A stretch of 64,000 bases of DNA from Macrothele yani. Lineage: Eukaryota; Arthropoda; Arachnida; Araneae; Macrothelidae. Position 1 is the first letter of the stretch, and every line of letters starts with the position of its first letter. A model generated the notes under the pieces. That model saw only the letters and a program-made list of their open reading frames with translations. It searched no databases and was not told where the DNA came from. The stretch lies in assembly GCA_039090855.1 (NCBI GenBank), contig CM077011.1, forward strand, positions 37,839,501-37,903,500. Reading direction: 5' to 3'. Shown here one piece after another: positions 44,660 through 55,556 of the stretch. The position numbers were made by a program, and so were the translations under genes.

Positions 44660-45858
44660 CCACGCTATATAAGACGAAGAGGACATTGAAGACGATGAAC
44701 GTTAAAAACTGACACCCAAGCACTTCTACAGCAGAAGACAAAGTGGACAAAATCTATGCATTGTTGAAAATGGTAACGACTCAGTGTTGAAATAATAGCA
44801 GAAATCATAAAAATCGATGAAGATACTATTAGGAAAGTTTTGCATGAACATGTGAACATGATAAAGGTTTGTGCCAAGAAGTTCCGACGCTTTTCGTGCC
44901 TCAACACATCAAAATGTCCTAACATTCTGGGGCTAATTAATGCGAACCCAAGAATTTAGGTTCCCTGTGATGGAACACGGATATTCCATTACGACCCTGT
45001 AACCAAAAAGACAGTCGATGCATTGGAGAGCACCAACGACTCCAAGGAAGAAGAAAGCATCGCTCAGTAAATCTATGTTCAAGGAAATGGTTTCATCCAT
45101 CAGCAGGATAACGCGCCAGATATTTTCCACATTGACTTCTGCATGTAATTGTTTTTTATATATTAAGGGTGTATTTCTTGACATAGTAGGTTCCTGATGG
45201 AGCAACAGTGAACCAGCGCTACTACAAACAGGTTTTGGTTACTTTGACAGAATGAGTCAGCAAAAAGAGACCAGAGATTGGAAAATGGCTTCATCCTCCC
45301 CCAGTATAACGCGCCAGATTTTTCCCACATTGTCTTTTGCATGTAAAATGTTTTCTTTGATATTAAAAGTGTAATTCCTGGCAAAGTAGGTTCCTGATGG
45401 CGCAACAGTGAACCAGCGCTACTACAAACAGGTTTTGGTTACTTTGACAGAATGAGTCAGCAAAAAGAGACCAGAGATTGGAAAATGGCTTCATCCTCCC
45501 CCAGTATAACGCGCCAGATTTTTCCCACATTGTCTTCTGCATGTAAAATGTTTTCTTTGATATTAAAAGTGTAATTCCTGGCAAAGTAGGTTCCTGATGG
45601 CGCAACAGTGAACCAACGCTACTACAAACAGGTTTTGGTTACTTTGACAGAATGAGTCAGCAAAAAGAGACCAGAGATTGGAAAATGGCTTCATCCTCCC
45701 CCAGTATAACGCGCCAGATTTTTCCCACATTGTCTTCTGCATGTAAAATGTTTTCTTTGATATTAAAAGTGTAATTCCTGGCAAAGTAGGTTCCTGATGG
45801 CGCAACAGCGAACCAGCGCTACTACAAACAGGTTTTGGTTACTTTGACAGAGCGAGTC
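44660..45858 (+). pseudogene. Decayed mariner with internal 200-bp amplification
   Basis: Across several frames the plus strand shows mariner landmarks in order: EEDIEDDER, TEDKVDKIYALLK, IDEDTIRKVLHEHVNM and VCAKKFRR (44660-44890), then FHYDPVTKK and KRQSMHWRAPTTPRKKK (44970-45060), then IHQQDNAPD, the second catalytic Asp region (45095-45115). Downstream the segment from VTVNQRYYKQVL to QYNAPDFSH is repeated in a 200-bp tandem array. Frames are broken throughout and the third catalytic Asp is not found. Confidence 0.75.
45085..45858 (+). repeat. 200-bp tandem array derived from mariner coding DNA
   Basis: Period is exactly 200 bp: GGTTCCTGATGGCGCAACAG recurs at 45389, 45589 and 45789, with a diverged form at 45189. 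About 3.9 units are present and the inner ones are almost identical. Each unit encodes the mariner segment between the VPPGxTVNQxYY motif and the second catalytic Asp region. Identical 80-residue minus frames repeated here are by-products. Confidence 0.92.
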
Positions 45859-45888
45859 AAAAGACTCGCTCTGTCAAAGTAACCAAAA
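45833..45888. other. Perfect 26-bp inverted repeat at end of the array
   Basis: TTTTGGTTACTTTGACAGAG continuing to GCGAGTC, a 4-base AAAA loop, then the exact complement. The left arm is the beginning of a fifth 200-bp unit, so the array ends by folding back on itself. Confidence 0.9.
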
Positions 45889-46080
45889 GCTGCACCGCTT
45901 TCTGAGAAAAGATGCACCATTGAATGGTGCAAAAAAATCCAACAACATGGTGACCCCTTGCACCATAATGTGGTGCAACCTTGTACCATAACGTAGTACA
46001 CAGTTGCAGCATGTTGTTGGGTTCTGTTTGAACCATACAATGGTGTATCTTTCCTCAGAAAGTGGTGCAACTGCTGTAGC
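45886..46080. repeat. Foldback element of GGTGCA hairpins
   Basis: Arms 45887-45955 and 46008-46078 are imperfect inverted repeats sharing GCACC.CTTTCTGAG.AAAGA and CCAACAACATG. The centre holds further short palindromes such as GCACCATAATGTGGTGC. No coding capacity. Confidence 0.75.
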
Positions 46081-46744
46081 ACCACATTTTGGTGCAACCT
46101 ACCAGAAAATTTCTAACAGTGTAGTTTGAGAGGTAAGATTTGCGTCAAATATCATTATTTCGCAATTTAATACTTGGAAGCTATTTTGGACTTTCGTTCT
46201 TTTGGGCTAAATTAAGGGAAAAGGGAAGTTATGCTTAGTCGCTTTGCCTGTAGAAATATATTTAATATACTTTCTCCGAAAAAATATTCATAGATGAAAT
46301 AACAGATAAATAAAATGACGATGCTTTTTAAGGAAGCCCTAGACTCGCATGAGGTTACTATAATTTTCATTTGTTCTTTCCACTGAACGGACAGCTTCGT
46401 TTGTCTAATTCGAGACTTCACGCTGTTAAGATTTAAACGAAACATCGTCAACCGAATCAGATCGTGCAATAGTTTATTGCCATGCAAGTTTTTACTCACT
46501 GAAACTGAACTGCCTTCAGTTATTAGCTTTCGTTTATTTTCTTCGAATCCATGAAAAATAAAAAAAGATCAATATACATACAAGATTTTCCAGGATGACA
46601 ACATGTAAACCTGCCTTCTGAATGTTATATCTGGGAGAGATATTTTTAATTTTAACTAAAAACAAGAAAGATGTCACCGAATTTTCGGGTGTAATAAGCA
46701 CGTCTTTTGAATCCGTTCTGACGCAAAATAAATTTATCAACGCT
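46081..46744. other. Gene-free stretch
   Basis: A 95-residue minus frame at 46212-46499 has no recognisable family. Nothing else seen. Confidence 0.35.
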
Positions 46745-48110
46745 CTTCAAAGTCAATGGAACCGGTACAGAAAACAATAGTATCTGACGAAAGAAAGAAG
46801 TTTTTCAATCGGGTTTTTAATCCCACAGATATTGCTGTGAACGGAATCGTGAGCTTACGCCCTCTAGTTGCAGACTTGTGCGTTAAGAAAAACATGAATT
46901 TATATGAGAAATATTTCGCTCTGGAAACACTCTCCAACACAAAATAAATGTTTCAAATCGGACTCTTAGAAACAGAGATATCGACAAAATAAGATGTTAC
47001 TTTACGTCCCCTGGTGGGAAACCTATGCATTATTTTAGGAAGAAAGTATTCTCAAAAGGGTTTTTCAATATAAGCGGTATCAGTCCAAGAAAAAAAAAAA
47101 TTGTCGAGTTTTCAGGAGCCCAGATTTTGCTACAAATACATCCGAAGCAGAATTTAACGCGTATGCCCCCTGGTGGCCAAACCATTCTTTACCAAACATT
47201 ATAATTATGTGAAAAATATTTTCCATCAGGTATGGTATGCGATACAGGAAGATTTTTTCAAATCCGTGTTTCAGAAGCAGAAATAACGCAGAAAACGCAA
47301 TTTACCTTTTTGCCCCCTAGCGGAAAGTCTATGATTTACTTGAAATTTTTGAATTTATAGGAAAAACATTTCGCATCGGAAACACTATCCAACAAAGAAG
47401 GAATTTTTCAAATCGGACTCCTAGAAGTAGAGATATTGACAAAAATAAGATATACATCTACGCCCCCAGGCCGACAAACCATGGTAAAAGTTTTTTCCAA
47501 AAGGTTTATCGACGTGGGTGGCATCTGCCGATGAAATAATTTTTTCAATCGATATTTTAGAAGCTCAGATTTTAGGGCAAATACATCAGGAGCAAAAATT
47601 AACTCCTACGCCCCCTGGTGGCTAAAGTATTCTTTAACAAAAATTAGAAATTATATGCAAACGATTTTTTCATTAAGAGCTGTATCCCTTGAAGAAACTC
47701 TTTTTCAAATCGGAGTTTTAGAAGAAGAGTTATCGGGGAAAATGTAATATACTTTTACGCCCCCTAGCGGAAAATCTATGCGCAATTTGAAAAAGTAACT
47801 ATATCTAAAATACTCTTCGACATAAACGGAATCGAAAGATAAAACAATATTTTGAATCGGATGTTTAGAAGCAAATATGTGGAATAAAACGTATTTTTGA
47901 ATTCGACATCATCTGCATTTATGCCCTCTAGCGGCTAAATTGTACATCGTAGAAAAAAAAAAAAAGAAATGAAGGATCATCATTCGCATATCTCAAGCTT
48001 CCTAATGCAAAAAGAATTTTTCAAATTGGACTGATAATTGCAGAGCTATCGTGTCTACAAGCGGACAGACAAACCGATAACATAAGCAGGATCTTTTTTT
48101 ACAAAAGACG
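46745..48110 (-). repeat. ~152-bp satellite with CTCF-like boxes, inverted copy
   Basis: This is the reverse complement of the array at 3041-4870: the same end (TTAGCACGTCTTTTGT, complement at 48102-48117), the same TCCGATTTGAAAAATTC blocks and the same order of monomers. CTCF-like boxes read on the minus strand, as in CGCCCCCTGGTGG at 47609 and CGCCCCCTAGCGG at 47758. Tc1 element J begins directly after it at 48119. Confidence 0.85.
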
Positions 48111-48265
48111 TGCTAATACACTAAAGAGCAATTGAATTAGAGACAGCTGGCGTTATGCAAATGTGGCGCTGTGGGCGCCCCTGTAAACGGAAACGACATG
48201 ACGTATGCAGCGATCCAACAATATAAGGAGTGATGCGACGGGAATCAGTAAGAGTTGGACGCAGT

Positions 48266-49318
48266 ATGGGTGAGACGAAGGATCTAAGCGCATTTGATCG
48301 TGGGCAAATTGTCGGGGACCGACGAATGGGTTACTCCATCTCGGAAGTCGTGCAGGCACTGGGATTTGGACGAGCCACTGTGTCACGGGTGCACCGTGAG
48401 TACATCGAATCCGGTAAAACCATCCCTGCAAGGGCCAACTGCCGTGGACAACAGTGTGTGGATGAGCTGGGTCATCGTCGGCTAACTCGCATTGTAACAG
48501 CGGATAGACGGGCCACAGTGCAAGAAATCACTCGGCAATTTAACGCTGGTGCACAAAAACGTGTAAGCAGCCACAGCATCCAGAACCATCTCCTCGCTAT
48601 GGGGTACAGAAGCCATCGTCACACGAGGGTACCGCTGCTGACCGCACATCACAGGGTGCAAAGATTAGCATGGGCGAGGGAACATCGCCACTGGACCCTA
48701 GACATGTGGGAAAATGTTGGCTGAACTGATGAGGTGAGATTCACGTTGGTACATGCGGATGGCAGGATACGAGTACGGCACAAACCACATGAAGCGATGG
48801 ATCCTTCCTGCCAGCAGGATACTCTTCAAGCTGGTGGGGGTGGCATTCTCGTCTGGGGACTGTTTACGTGGACTGAAATGGGACCCCTGGTACGTGTGAC
48901 ATCGTCCCTCACAGGTCGACGTTACCGGAATATCCTGGACGACCATTTGCTCCCGTTTGTGCATCTTCAACATCCCAACTGGGGACTTCATCCTGCAACA
49001 AGACAATGCACAGTGCCATTGCTCCCGAACTGTATCCGAATGAATGTTGGATGAACACTCCACCGACGTGACCTCGCTTCCTTGGCCAGCTAGGTCACCT
49101 GACCTCCATCCCATCGAGCACATCCGGGATGCAATCGAGAGAGATATTTGAGGCTCTGACCCCCTCCATCAAATCTTCGTGAACTGTGGGAGCTTGTTCA
49201 GGGGTCGTAGATCCGTATGGCTTCCCAACGCTTCCGGTGTCTTGTCGAGTCCATGCCGAGACGAATCGCCGCCGTCAACAGGGCGAAAGGTGGTGCTACG
49301 CGTTACAAGACGGTGTAA
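48266..49318 (+). pseudogene. Tc1 transposase remnant (element J)
   Basis: MGETKDLSAFDRGQIVGDRR begins the protein. The helix-turn-helix pair covers about the first 130 residues and is in one frame. TGA at 48722-48724 interrupts just before the first catalytic motif (TDEVRFTLVHADGR). An extra G near 48982 shifts the frame before LQQDNAQCH, and SPDLHPIEHIRDA contains the third residue. The C-terminus VESMPRRIAAVNRAKGG is intact; the final stop codon straddles the TRIM boundary at 49314. Confidence 0.85.
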
Positions 49319-49391
49319 CGTACCAGGAGATGTGACGTACCTGCCCGAAGAACGCACACGACATAAAGGCAGATAGGAATCAGAATAAAAC

Positions 49392-49463
49392 GTCCGCGTA
49401 GCTCAATTGGTAGAGAAACTTATTCCGGAATGAGGGGATCCGGGTTCGAATCCTGGCGTGGAC
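49392..49463 (+). promoter_or_regulatory. tRNA-like module in 5' LTR of T4
   Basis: GTCCGCGTAGCTCAATTGG, T-arm CCGGG-TTCGAAT-CCTGG (B box GGTTCGAATCC), acceptor GTCCGCG/CGTGGAC. One D-arm base differs from the 3' copy. Confidence 0.62.
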
Positions 49464-49712
49464 AGAAATGACGGAGAAATTTACTTCATTATAATGGCGC
49501 CCGAACTATCCGGATGACCCGACCGTTCAAAATCTCGCATTGGTGTGATGTTATTTCCACACCGCGAGATAGGAAAAATAAGAGAATCCTTTCTCCAGCA
49601 CTTCGATAAAAAAAATAAAATAAGGGGGAGATGATGTAACGTACCAGGAGATGTGACGTACCTGCCCGAAGGACGCACACGACATAAAGGCAGTTAGGAA
49701 TCAGAATAAAAC

Positions 49713-49784
49713 GTCCGCGTAGCTCAATTGGTAGAGCAACTTATTCCGGAATGAGGGGATCCGGGTTCGAATCCTGGCGTGGAC
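49713..49784 (+). promoter_or_regulatory. tRNA-like module in 3' LTR of T4
   Basis: Best-preserved module: all stems pair except the shortened six-base anticodon loop TCCGGA. Confidence 0.62.
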
Positions 49785-50095
49785 AGAAATGACATAGAAA
49801 TTTACTTCGTTATAACAGGTATCTCTAATTCAATTGCTCTTCAGTGTAAGTACTTTCCAATGTTTCTTGGGCTTTAGCACAAAAGCGTAAATCGAAAAGA
49901 ATTGGGAACTTCTTGGAACAAACAAATTTACCCTGAGTAGACCAAACATTAGAAATTGGGGTAATGGGCATTTGACATGGGCATCCCCCTCACAGAGTGG
50001 AACACACCCAAACCGAAAGCACGCAATTGAACCAAATCGAACGCATTCCAAGGCGGACAGCAGAGCATACCAACAGTGTGTCGCAATCGAGGAAC

Positions 50096-51885
50096 ATGGG
50101 TAAACGTGGTGATCTGAGTGACTTTGATCGTGGGCGCATTGTCGGCGCAAGACAGACGGGCCATTCTTTCGCCCAAGTGGGAAAAACCCTTGGGTTGCAG
50201 AGGGCAACCGTATTAAGGGTGTACAGCGAATATACCATCAACGGACGTACCGGTGCCCAGGTAGCAATGGTGGACGACCACACGCCATTGATGACTGGCG
50301 TCAACGTAGACTATCCACGCTCAAACAATCCGATCGCTTGGCAAAGGAGGCGCAGACCACATCCAGATTAAATATCGGAGCCCCAAGCAGCGTCAGCAAG
50401 CAAAGGTACTGCACCCGTAGCATACTCTGGGCTACGGGAGCCAACGCTCTACTCGTTTGCCACTGATCGGAAATTACATCTCGCATGGTGCCCGTAACAT
50501 CAACACTGGACGTGTAGTCAGATGAATCCCGTTTCCAGCTGTGCCAACACGTGAGGTCAAATGAATCCCGTTTCCAGCTATACCGGCACGTGTGGTCAGA
50601 TGAATCCCGTTTCCAACTTACCGACACGTGTGGTCAGATGAATCCCGTTTCCAGCTGTACCGACACGTGTGGTCAGATGAATCCCGTTTCCAACTGTACC
50701 GACACGTGTGGTCAGATGAATCCCGTTTCCAGCTGTACCGACACGTGTGGTCAGATGAATCCCGTTTCCAGCTGTACCGACACGTGTGGTCATATGAATC
50801 CCGTTTCCAGCTGTACCGACACGTGTGGTCAGATGAATCCCGTTTCCAGCTGTACCGGCACGTGTGGTCAGATGAATCCCGTTTCCAGCTGTACCGACAC
50901 GTGTGGTCAGATGAATCCCATTTCCAGCTGCGCCGGCACGTGTGGTCAGATGAATCCCGTTTCCAGCTGTACCGACACGTGTGGTCATATGAATCCCGTT
51001 TCCAGCTGTACCGACACGTGTGGTCAGATGAATCCCGTTTCCAGCTGTACCGGCACGTGTGGTCAGATGAATCCCGTTTCCAGCTGTACCAAGACGTGTG
51101 GTCAGATGAATCCCGTTTCCAGCTGTACCGGCACGTGTGGTCAGATGAATCCCGTTTCCAGCTGTACCGGCACGTGTGGTCAGATGAATCACGTTTCCAG
51201 CTGTACCGGCACGTGTGGTCAGATGAATCCCGTTTCCATCTGTGCCGGCACGTGTGGTCAGATGAATCCCGTTTCCAGCTGTACCGGCACGTGTGGTCGG
51301 ATGAATCCCGTTTCCAGCTGTACCGACACGTGTGGTCGGATGAATCCCGTTTCCAGCTGTACCGAGCTAACGGGAGGGTGCGGGTGTGGCGTAGACAGCA
51401 TGACGCCATGACCGCGTCGTGTCAGGTCGGCTCTGTTCAAGACGGTGGTGGCTCTGTGATGGTTTGTGGAACCTTCTCATGGAACACATTAGGTTTCCTT
51501 GTGTCTCTGGAGAGATCCTTGGCAGCTGCGTCCTACCAGGAGTTTGCTGGCTAAACACCTACGCATGTCCTTCGCGCATCCTGCAGACGATGATCTGTTT
51601 CAGCAGGAAAATTCACCGCTCCACCGGGAAGCAACCAAACATGGCTCTTGGAACCTTGCGGTTGCCACCAAGGTCCCCGATTTTAAACCCTGTCGAAGCT
51701 CTCTGGGATGCATTGGAGAGGAACATCAGAATTATGGATGCGGACCCAAGTCTCGGCAAAAGTTGTGGACAACGCTGCAACATGCATGGCTAGCATTACC
51801 TTCGGAATCCCTTTGGCATCTAGTGGAGTCAATACGTTGGCGAGTGCTGATTGATATTCGCGTTAGAGGATTAACAACACGCTAA
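50096..51885 (+). pseudogene. Tc1 transposase remnant with 22-fold repeat (element K)
   Basis: MGKRGDLSDFDRGRIVGARQ and FAQVGKTLGLQRATVLRVYS form the N-terminal helix-turn-helix. After frameshifts the first catalytic motif WSDESRFQLYRHV appears and is then repeated in tandem. Behind the array the chain resumes normally with ANGRVRVWRRQHDAM and VMVCGTFSW, and a stop occurs at 51552-51554. The C-terminal VESIRWRVLIDIRVRGL ends at 51885. The second catalytic region is changed to FQQENSPLH and the Glu region is out of frame. Confidence 0.85.
50511..51364 (+). repeat. 39-bp tandem array of the transposase catalytic motif, about 22 copies
   Basis: Unit CAGATGAATCCCGTTTCCAG plus CTGTACCGACACGTGTGGT is 39 bp, i.e. 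13 codons encoding W-S-D-E-S-R-F-Q-L-Y-R-H-V. Nineteen units are in frame in 50628-51360 and three more precede them, the third shifted by a one-base deletion. Units 5 and 10 share the same Asp-to-Tyr change (GGTCATATG at about 50790 and 50985), 195 bp apart, so blocks of five units were also duplicated. Confidence 0.95.
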
Positions 51886-51920
51886 TCGGTAGGTATCTCT
51901 AATGTTTTGTCCATTGAGTG

Positions 51921-53042
51921 TATATTTTACACTTTTCATAAAATTTCGTGCAGTTACGGTGGTTTCATTTCAAGTAACAACTTATCAAAGATCTTTTTAT
52001 ATTTTCTAAAGGAATCACATGAACTTTTTTATCTCTCTTCAGAATCCGAGTTTGTTCGCCTGTCGTTTTGAGACTTGTGGATTGATCATTCTTTACTCTG
52101 TCAAGCAAACACAAGGTGTAACCGATATTATTAGGTGTTTTCTGTTAAAGCTTGTGTTTTTAGTGTCATTATGCAAGTGCCATTTTTAAATCTCTACATC
52201 AAAGTAAGAGCTCGCAATCAGCGCAGTCTCATGCTGAATAAAGATGTTACCGTTTTTTTCCCTGAATTCACGGAAAAACTACCTCGCGAAAATTCATTGT
52301 TGTAACAGCGTTCTTGTTAAAAAACACACACTTAGAATTTAATAGATTCTTCTGATAAAAACAAGAAGAAACTAAAGCGAACTTTATTTTTGTAACAAGT
52401 AGAAGAATTATACTGTGAGACCCATTGCTTCATTTATACAGAAATAGTCCTTTATTTATTTATTTAAGTACAGCATGATTTTATTTTTTATTTCCTGCAG
52501 TTTGTTGATCTTAAAGGTTTTTGATTTCAAGATCAAGGTTTAGAACGCAGCTTATTAATTGGCTAAGCTTTAGAAAACGCACGTGGCATTTATTTTTAGA
52601 TTGTCTATGCTGAATAAGTTAAGGTGAAAAAAAAATGTGACATCGTGTCAGTTTCTCAATATCTTCAGGAGTTTATAAATATTTATTTCAGCCACTAAAG
52701 CGCGTTGCGAGTTTTGAACAAAGTAGTGGGCGGTGACAGAACATGAAGCAAATGAAACGAAAACGAATTCCCACTGGGAACGAATATGCTTTTAAGGGAA
52801 AATTGACGCAAATTCAGAATACTCCCCAATATAATTGAATAACTTGAAGCCTTGAAAATTCAAAGGCAACGGCTATATTCTGTGTTCTGATCGAGAATTC
52901 AGAGCGCATTTTTTTAAACAGAGTGTGCTTTACTGACATTAGCCAGACATTAATGCAAGAGAAAACCTGGAAATGTTTTCCATACTTATCCAAAGAGAAT
53001 TTTTTTGAGCTGCCTTTTAGAAACAAGGATTTTTAAAAAATA
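51921..53042. other. Gene-free AT-rich stretch
   Basis: No gene, TIR or repeat recognised between two Tc1 elements of the same family. Confidence 0.4.
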
Positions 53043-54015
53043 CACTCAATGCACAAAACATTAGATATACCTACGTAATAGCGTGTCTGCCCTCCTTTTG
53101 CGCGAATAACAGCCGACTTTACCAGAAGCCGGAGGATATCTGGAGCTAATGCCAGCCATGCCTGTTACAGCATTGTCCACAACTGCGCACGGACGTCGGT
53201 CTGGAATCCACGTATCTGATGTCCCAGAGAGCTTCCACAGACTTTAAATTCGAGGACCTTCTGGATGATTCCAAACTCAGATGAGTGTTCCTCGAGCTAT
53301 GCCTAGATGGGTATAGCTCGAGGAACTACTCCTCCAGGAGAGTTGCGGCCCGGAGAGGCGGCGCATTTTCCTGCTGAAACAGGTTATAGGCCACAGGATG
53401 CCCGAAGGCCATAAAAGTTTGTAGGTCATCAGACAGAAGAATCTAGTTGCGCGCAGGTTTCGAGGACCTCTCCAAACACAATAAGTGACCTAATGTGTCC
53501 AATAAGCCACCACCGCATTGAACAGAGCCGACTTGGCCCGATGGCACCATGGCCACGTGATGTCGACTCCCAAACCCGCACCCTCCCGTCAGCTCGGTGA
53601 CATTCACCTGACCACATGATGAGGAGTCACTCTGCAGGGGTCCAGTTCTGATGTTTCCGGCACAGGCGAGGCGTTATTTCCGATGACGAGCAGTCAACAG
53701 TTTCACACTAGTAGGGCGTCGGCTCCTGTAGTCCAGAGTATGCAGTGGTGTGCGTCGTATCGTTCGCTCGCTGACGCTTCTTAGGGCTCCGACTTTTATC
53801 CCGTATGTGATTTGCGCCGCCTTTGCCAAGCGGTTGGTCTGTGCGAGCTTGGAATGTCTATATTGATCCTGGTCATCAATGGTGTGTAGTACAAGCGGTG
53901 GCCGTCCGCTTGTTCTCTGGCCGCTGGTACGTCCATCGATGGTATACTCGCTGTACACCTTTGATACGGCTGCCTTGGGGCAGAGGTGGCCAGCCCACGG
54001 TTCTCCACGTGCCAC
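53043..54015 (-). pseudogene. Tc1-like element K, copy 2, truncated
   Basis: The left TIR CACTCAATGCACAAAACATT starts at 53043 after TA, matching the right TIR of element K. Minus-strand coding remnants: VYSEYTIDGRTSGQRTSGRP and VSERTIRRT (53674-54015), a single WSGECHRADGRVRVW (the catalytic region with Asp changed to Gly, 53560-53617). The far TIR is missing. A perfect 14-bp hairpin (GTTCCTCGAGCTAT, 12-base loop) lies at 53287-53326. It shows the normal single-copy state of the motif that is amplified in element K. Confidence 0.75.
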
Positions 54016-54123
54016 TTTTTATGTAGATAATCTTGAAAGTGCCACTTCACCTTAACCTAACCCCTCCAAGGTTGCCAGAAGGGATAAAAAAGTTATATAT
54101 CTGTGTATACTTCAAATAAAATA

Positions 54124-55554
54124 CACTGGCGGAAAGTGAAAAAAGAACACCAAGAAGGAATTGGCGGACGATCATGAAATTTACATATGTTAATGGGGTC
54201 GAGCTTACGTAGGTGTGATATTAATGTCGGGACCAACCGGTGAGCGCTTACGCCACAGCACGGCATAATATGCAAATTATCATCGGTGGTATTTAAGGAG
54301 TACGGCGAAGTGAATATAATCAGTCGTCAGCGTACGGACACGTGCGATGACCCTGAAGAAGTTCCAATGCCTGGACATGGAAGACGTGTACGATTTCAGC
54401 AGTTATCGGACTTTGAGCGAGGTCGTGTAGTCGACCTCCGCGAGGTCGCGTGGTCGTAACGTCGTATTGCGGAGCGAATTGGACGGAAAGTACCTGGGGT
54501 GGTACGATGGTGGCGTAGATGGTCCGAGCAACATTCCCACACGAGAAGACGTGGAACCGGGAGTCACAGACGGATTGTTGAGCGGACCGATCGACGCATA
54601 AGAAAAGCGGCGTTGTCAAGCAGAACATCCACTGCGACGCAAATCCGAGCTGCCGTTGCACCTGAGGTGACTGTGCGAACAATCCGCAACCGTCTACTGG
54701 ATGCAGGACTACGTGCACGTGTGCCTCTGGCATGTGTACGTCTGACTCCAGCCCACCGTCAGGAACGGATGCAGTGGTGTCGCCAACGTCTGCACTGGAG
54801 AACGCAATGGCGATCTGTCGTGTTTAGCGATGAAAGCAGATTCTGCTTGGGAGCCTCCGATGGCCGTATGCGTGTTCGCAGACGCACGGGGGAGCGTCTC
54901 CACCCTTCTTGCATCCGCCAGCGACACACAGGGCTTACACCTGATCTCCTGGTGTGGGGAGCGATCAGCTATAACTCCCGTACACAACTAGTGTTTGTAC
55001 CGGGTACGTTAAACAGCACCTCCTACATCAAAAACATCATTCAGCCCGTTGTTGTGCCATTTGTAAGGTCGGTCCATCGTGGTGTTTTCCAGCAAGATAA
55101 CGCACGCCCACACACGGCACGTGCAACGCAACGTGCACTTCAGGGTGTGAGACAACTTCCATGGCCTGCACGTTCACCGATTTTGTCCCCCATTGAGCAC
55201 GTGTGGGATTTTATGGGACAACGACTTATCCGGTCTCCACGGCCAGCCACGATCATTCCCAATTTACGCGTCCAGGTTGAGGATGCTTGGAACTCAATAC
55301 CCCAAACTTACATTCAACATTCGTACGACAGACTCCATGCCAGAATTGCACAGTGTGATGCAGTTCATGGCGGTTCAACCTCGTACTAACCATTTTACAT
55401 GGAAATGTTATTTTTCAGTTTACCAGCAAATACAGCTGTATTTTGCCATAATGTTTTGATCACGTTATCCTCTGTATTCCGTTATTATGCTGTATAAATT
55501 TCATTGGTATCAGACGTCTCCTTCTTGGTGTTCTTTTTTCACTTTCCGCCAGTG
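54124..55554 (+). mobile_element. Tc1-like element C, copy 3
   Basis: TIRs CACTGGCGGAAAGTGAAAAA and complement, TA at 54122-54123 and 55555-55556; 1431 bp, opposite orientation to copies 1 and 2. Confidence 0.93.
54367..55389 (+). pseudogene. Tc1 transposase with single nonsense codon (element C copy 3)
   Basis: Same 1023-bp frame as the other copies, from MPGHGRRVRF to HGGSTSY. The only break is TAA at 54457-54459 (codon 31), which replaces the Tyr of WSYRR. FSDESRFC, FQQDNARPH and SPIEH are all intact. A restart at an internal Met such as 54499 would lack the first helix-turn-helix. Confidence 0.9.
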
Positions 55555-55556
55555 TA

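Larger units (their letters stand above)
49314..49814 (+). mobile_element. TRIM-like LTR element T4 with tRNA-like LTRs
   Basis: Both LTRs are exactly 180 bp (49314-49493 and 49635-49814), starting TGTAACGTACC and ending TTATA. Primer-binding site TGGCGCCCGAAC is at 49495-49506. The purine-rich AAGGGGGAGA precedes the 3' LTR. The internal region is only about 140 bp. Flanks ACGG and ACAG suggest a 4-bp duplication with one change. Confidence 0.87.
48119..49846 (+). mobile_element. Tc1-like element J carrying a TRIM insertion
   Basis: TIRs CACTAAAGAGCAATTGAATT (48119) and complement ending 49846 with TA on both sides (48117-48118, 49847-49848). TRIM T4 (49314-49814) is inserted at the end of its coding region. 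Confidence 0.9.
49933..51920 (+). mobile_element. Tc1-like element K with amplified catalytic motif
   Basis: The right TIR (complement of CAATGGACAAAACATTAGAG) ends at 51920 before TA. The left end near 49933 (GTAGACCAAACATTAGAAAT) is a poor match, so the left boundary is approximate. The element is about 0.8 kb longer than its relatives because of an internal 39-bp array. Confidence 0.75.

Noticed and set aside
45163..45805. Three identical 80-residue minus-strand frames
   Set aside because: Antisense of the 200-bp mariner-derived repeat; the plus strand carries the recognisable coding remnant.
15825..49784. Eight tRNA-like sequences as functional tRNA genes
   Set aside because: They always lie in paired LTR-like repeats, the anticodon arm has a six-base loop, and copies vary within stems. 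Treated as promoter modules of a retroelement.
50596..51409. Long minus-strand open frames (198 and 263 residues) and a 286-residue plus frame over the 39-bp array
   Set aside because: They exist only because the 39-bp period is divisible by three and contains no stop in those phases. The meaningful frame is the one that reads the transposase motif.
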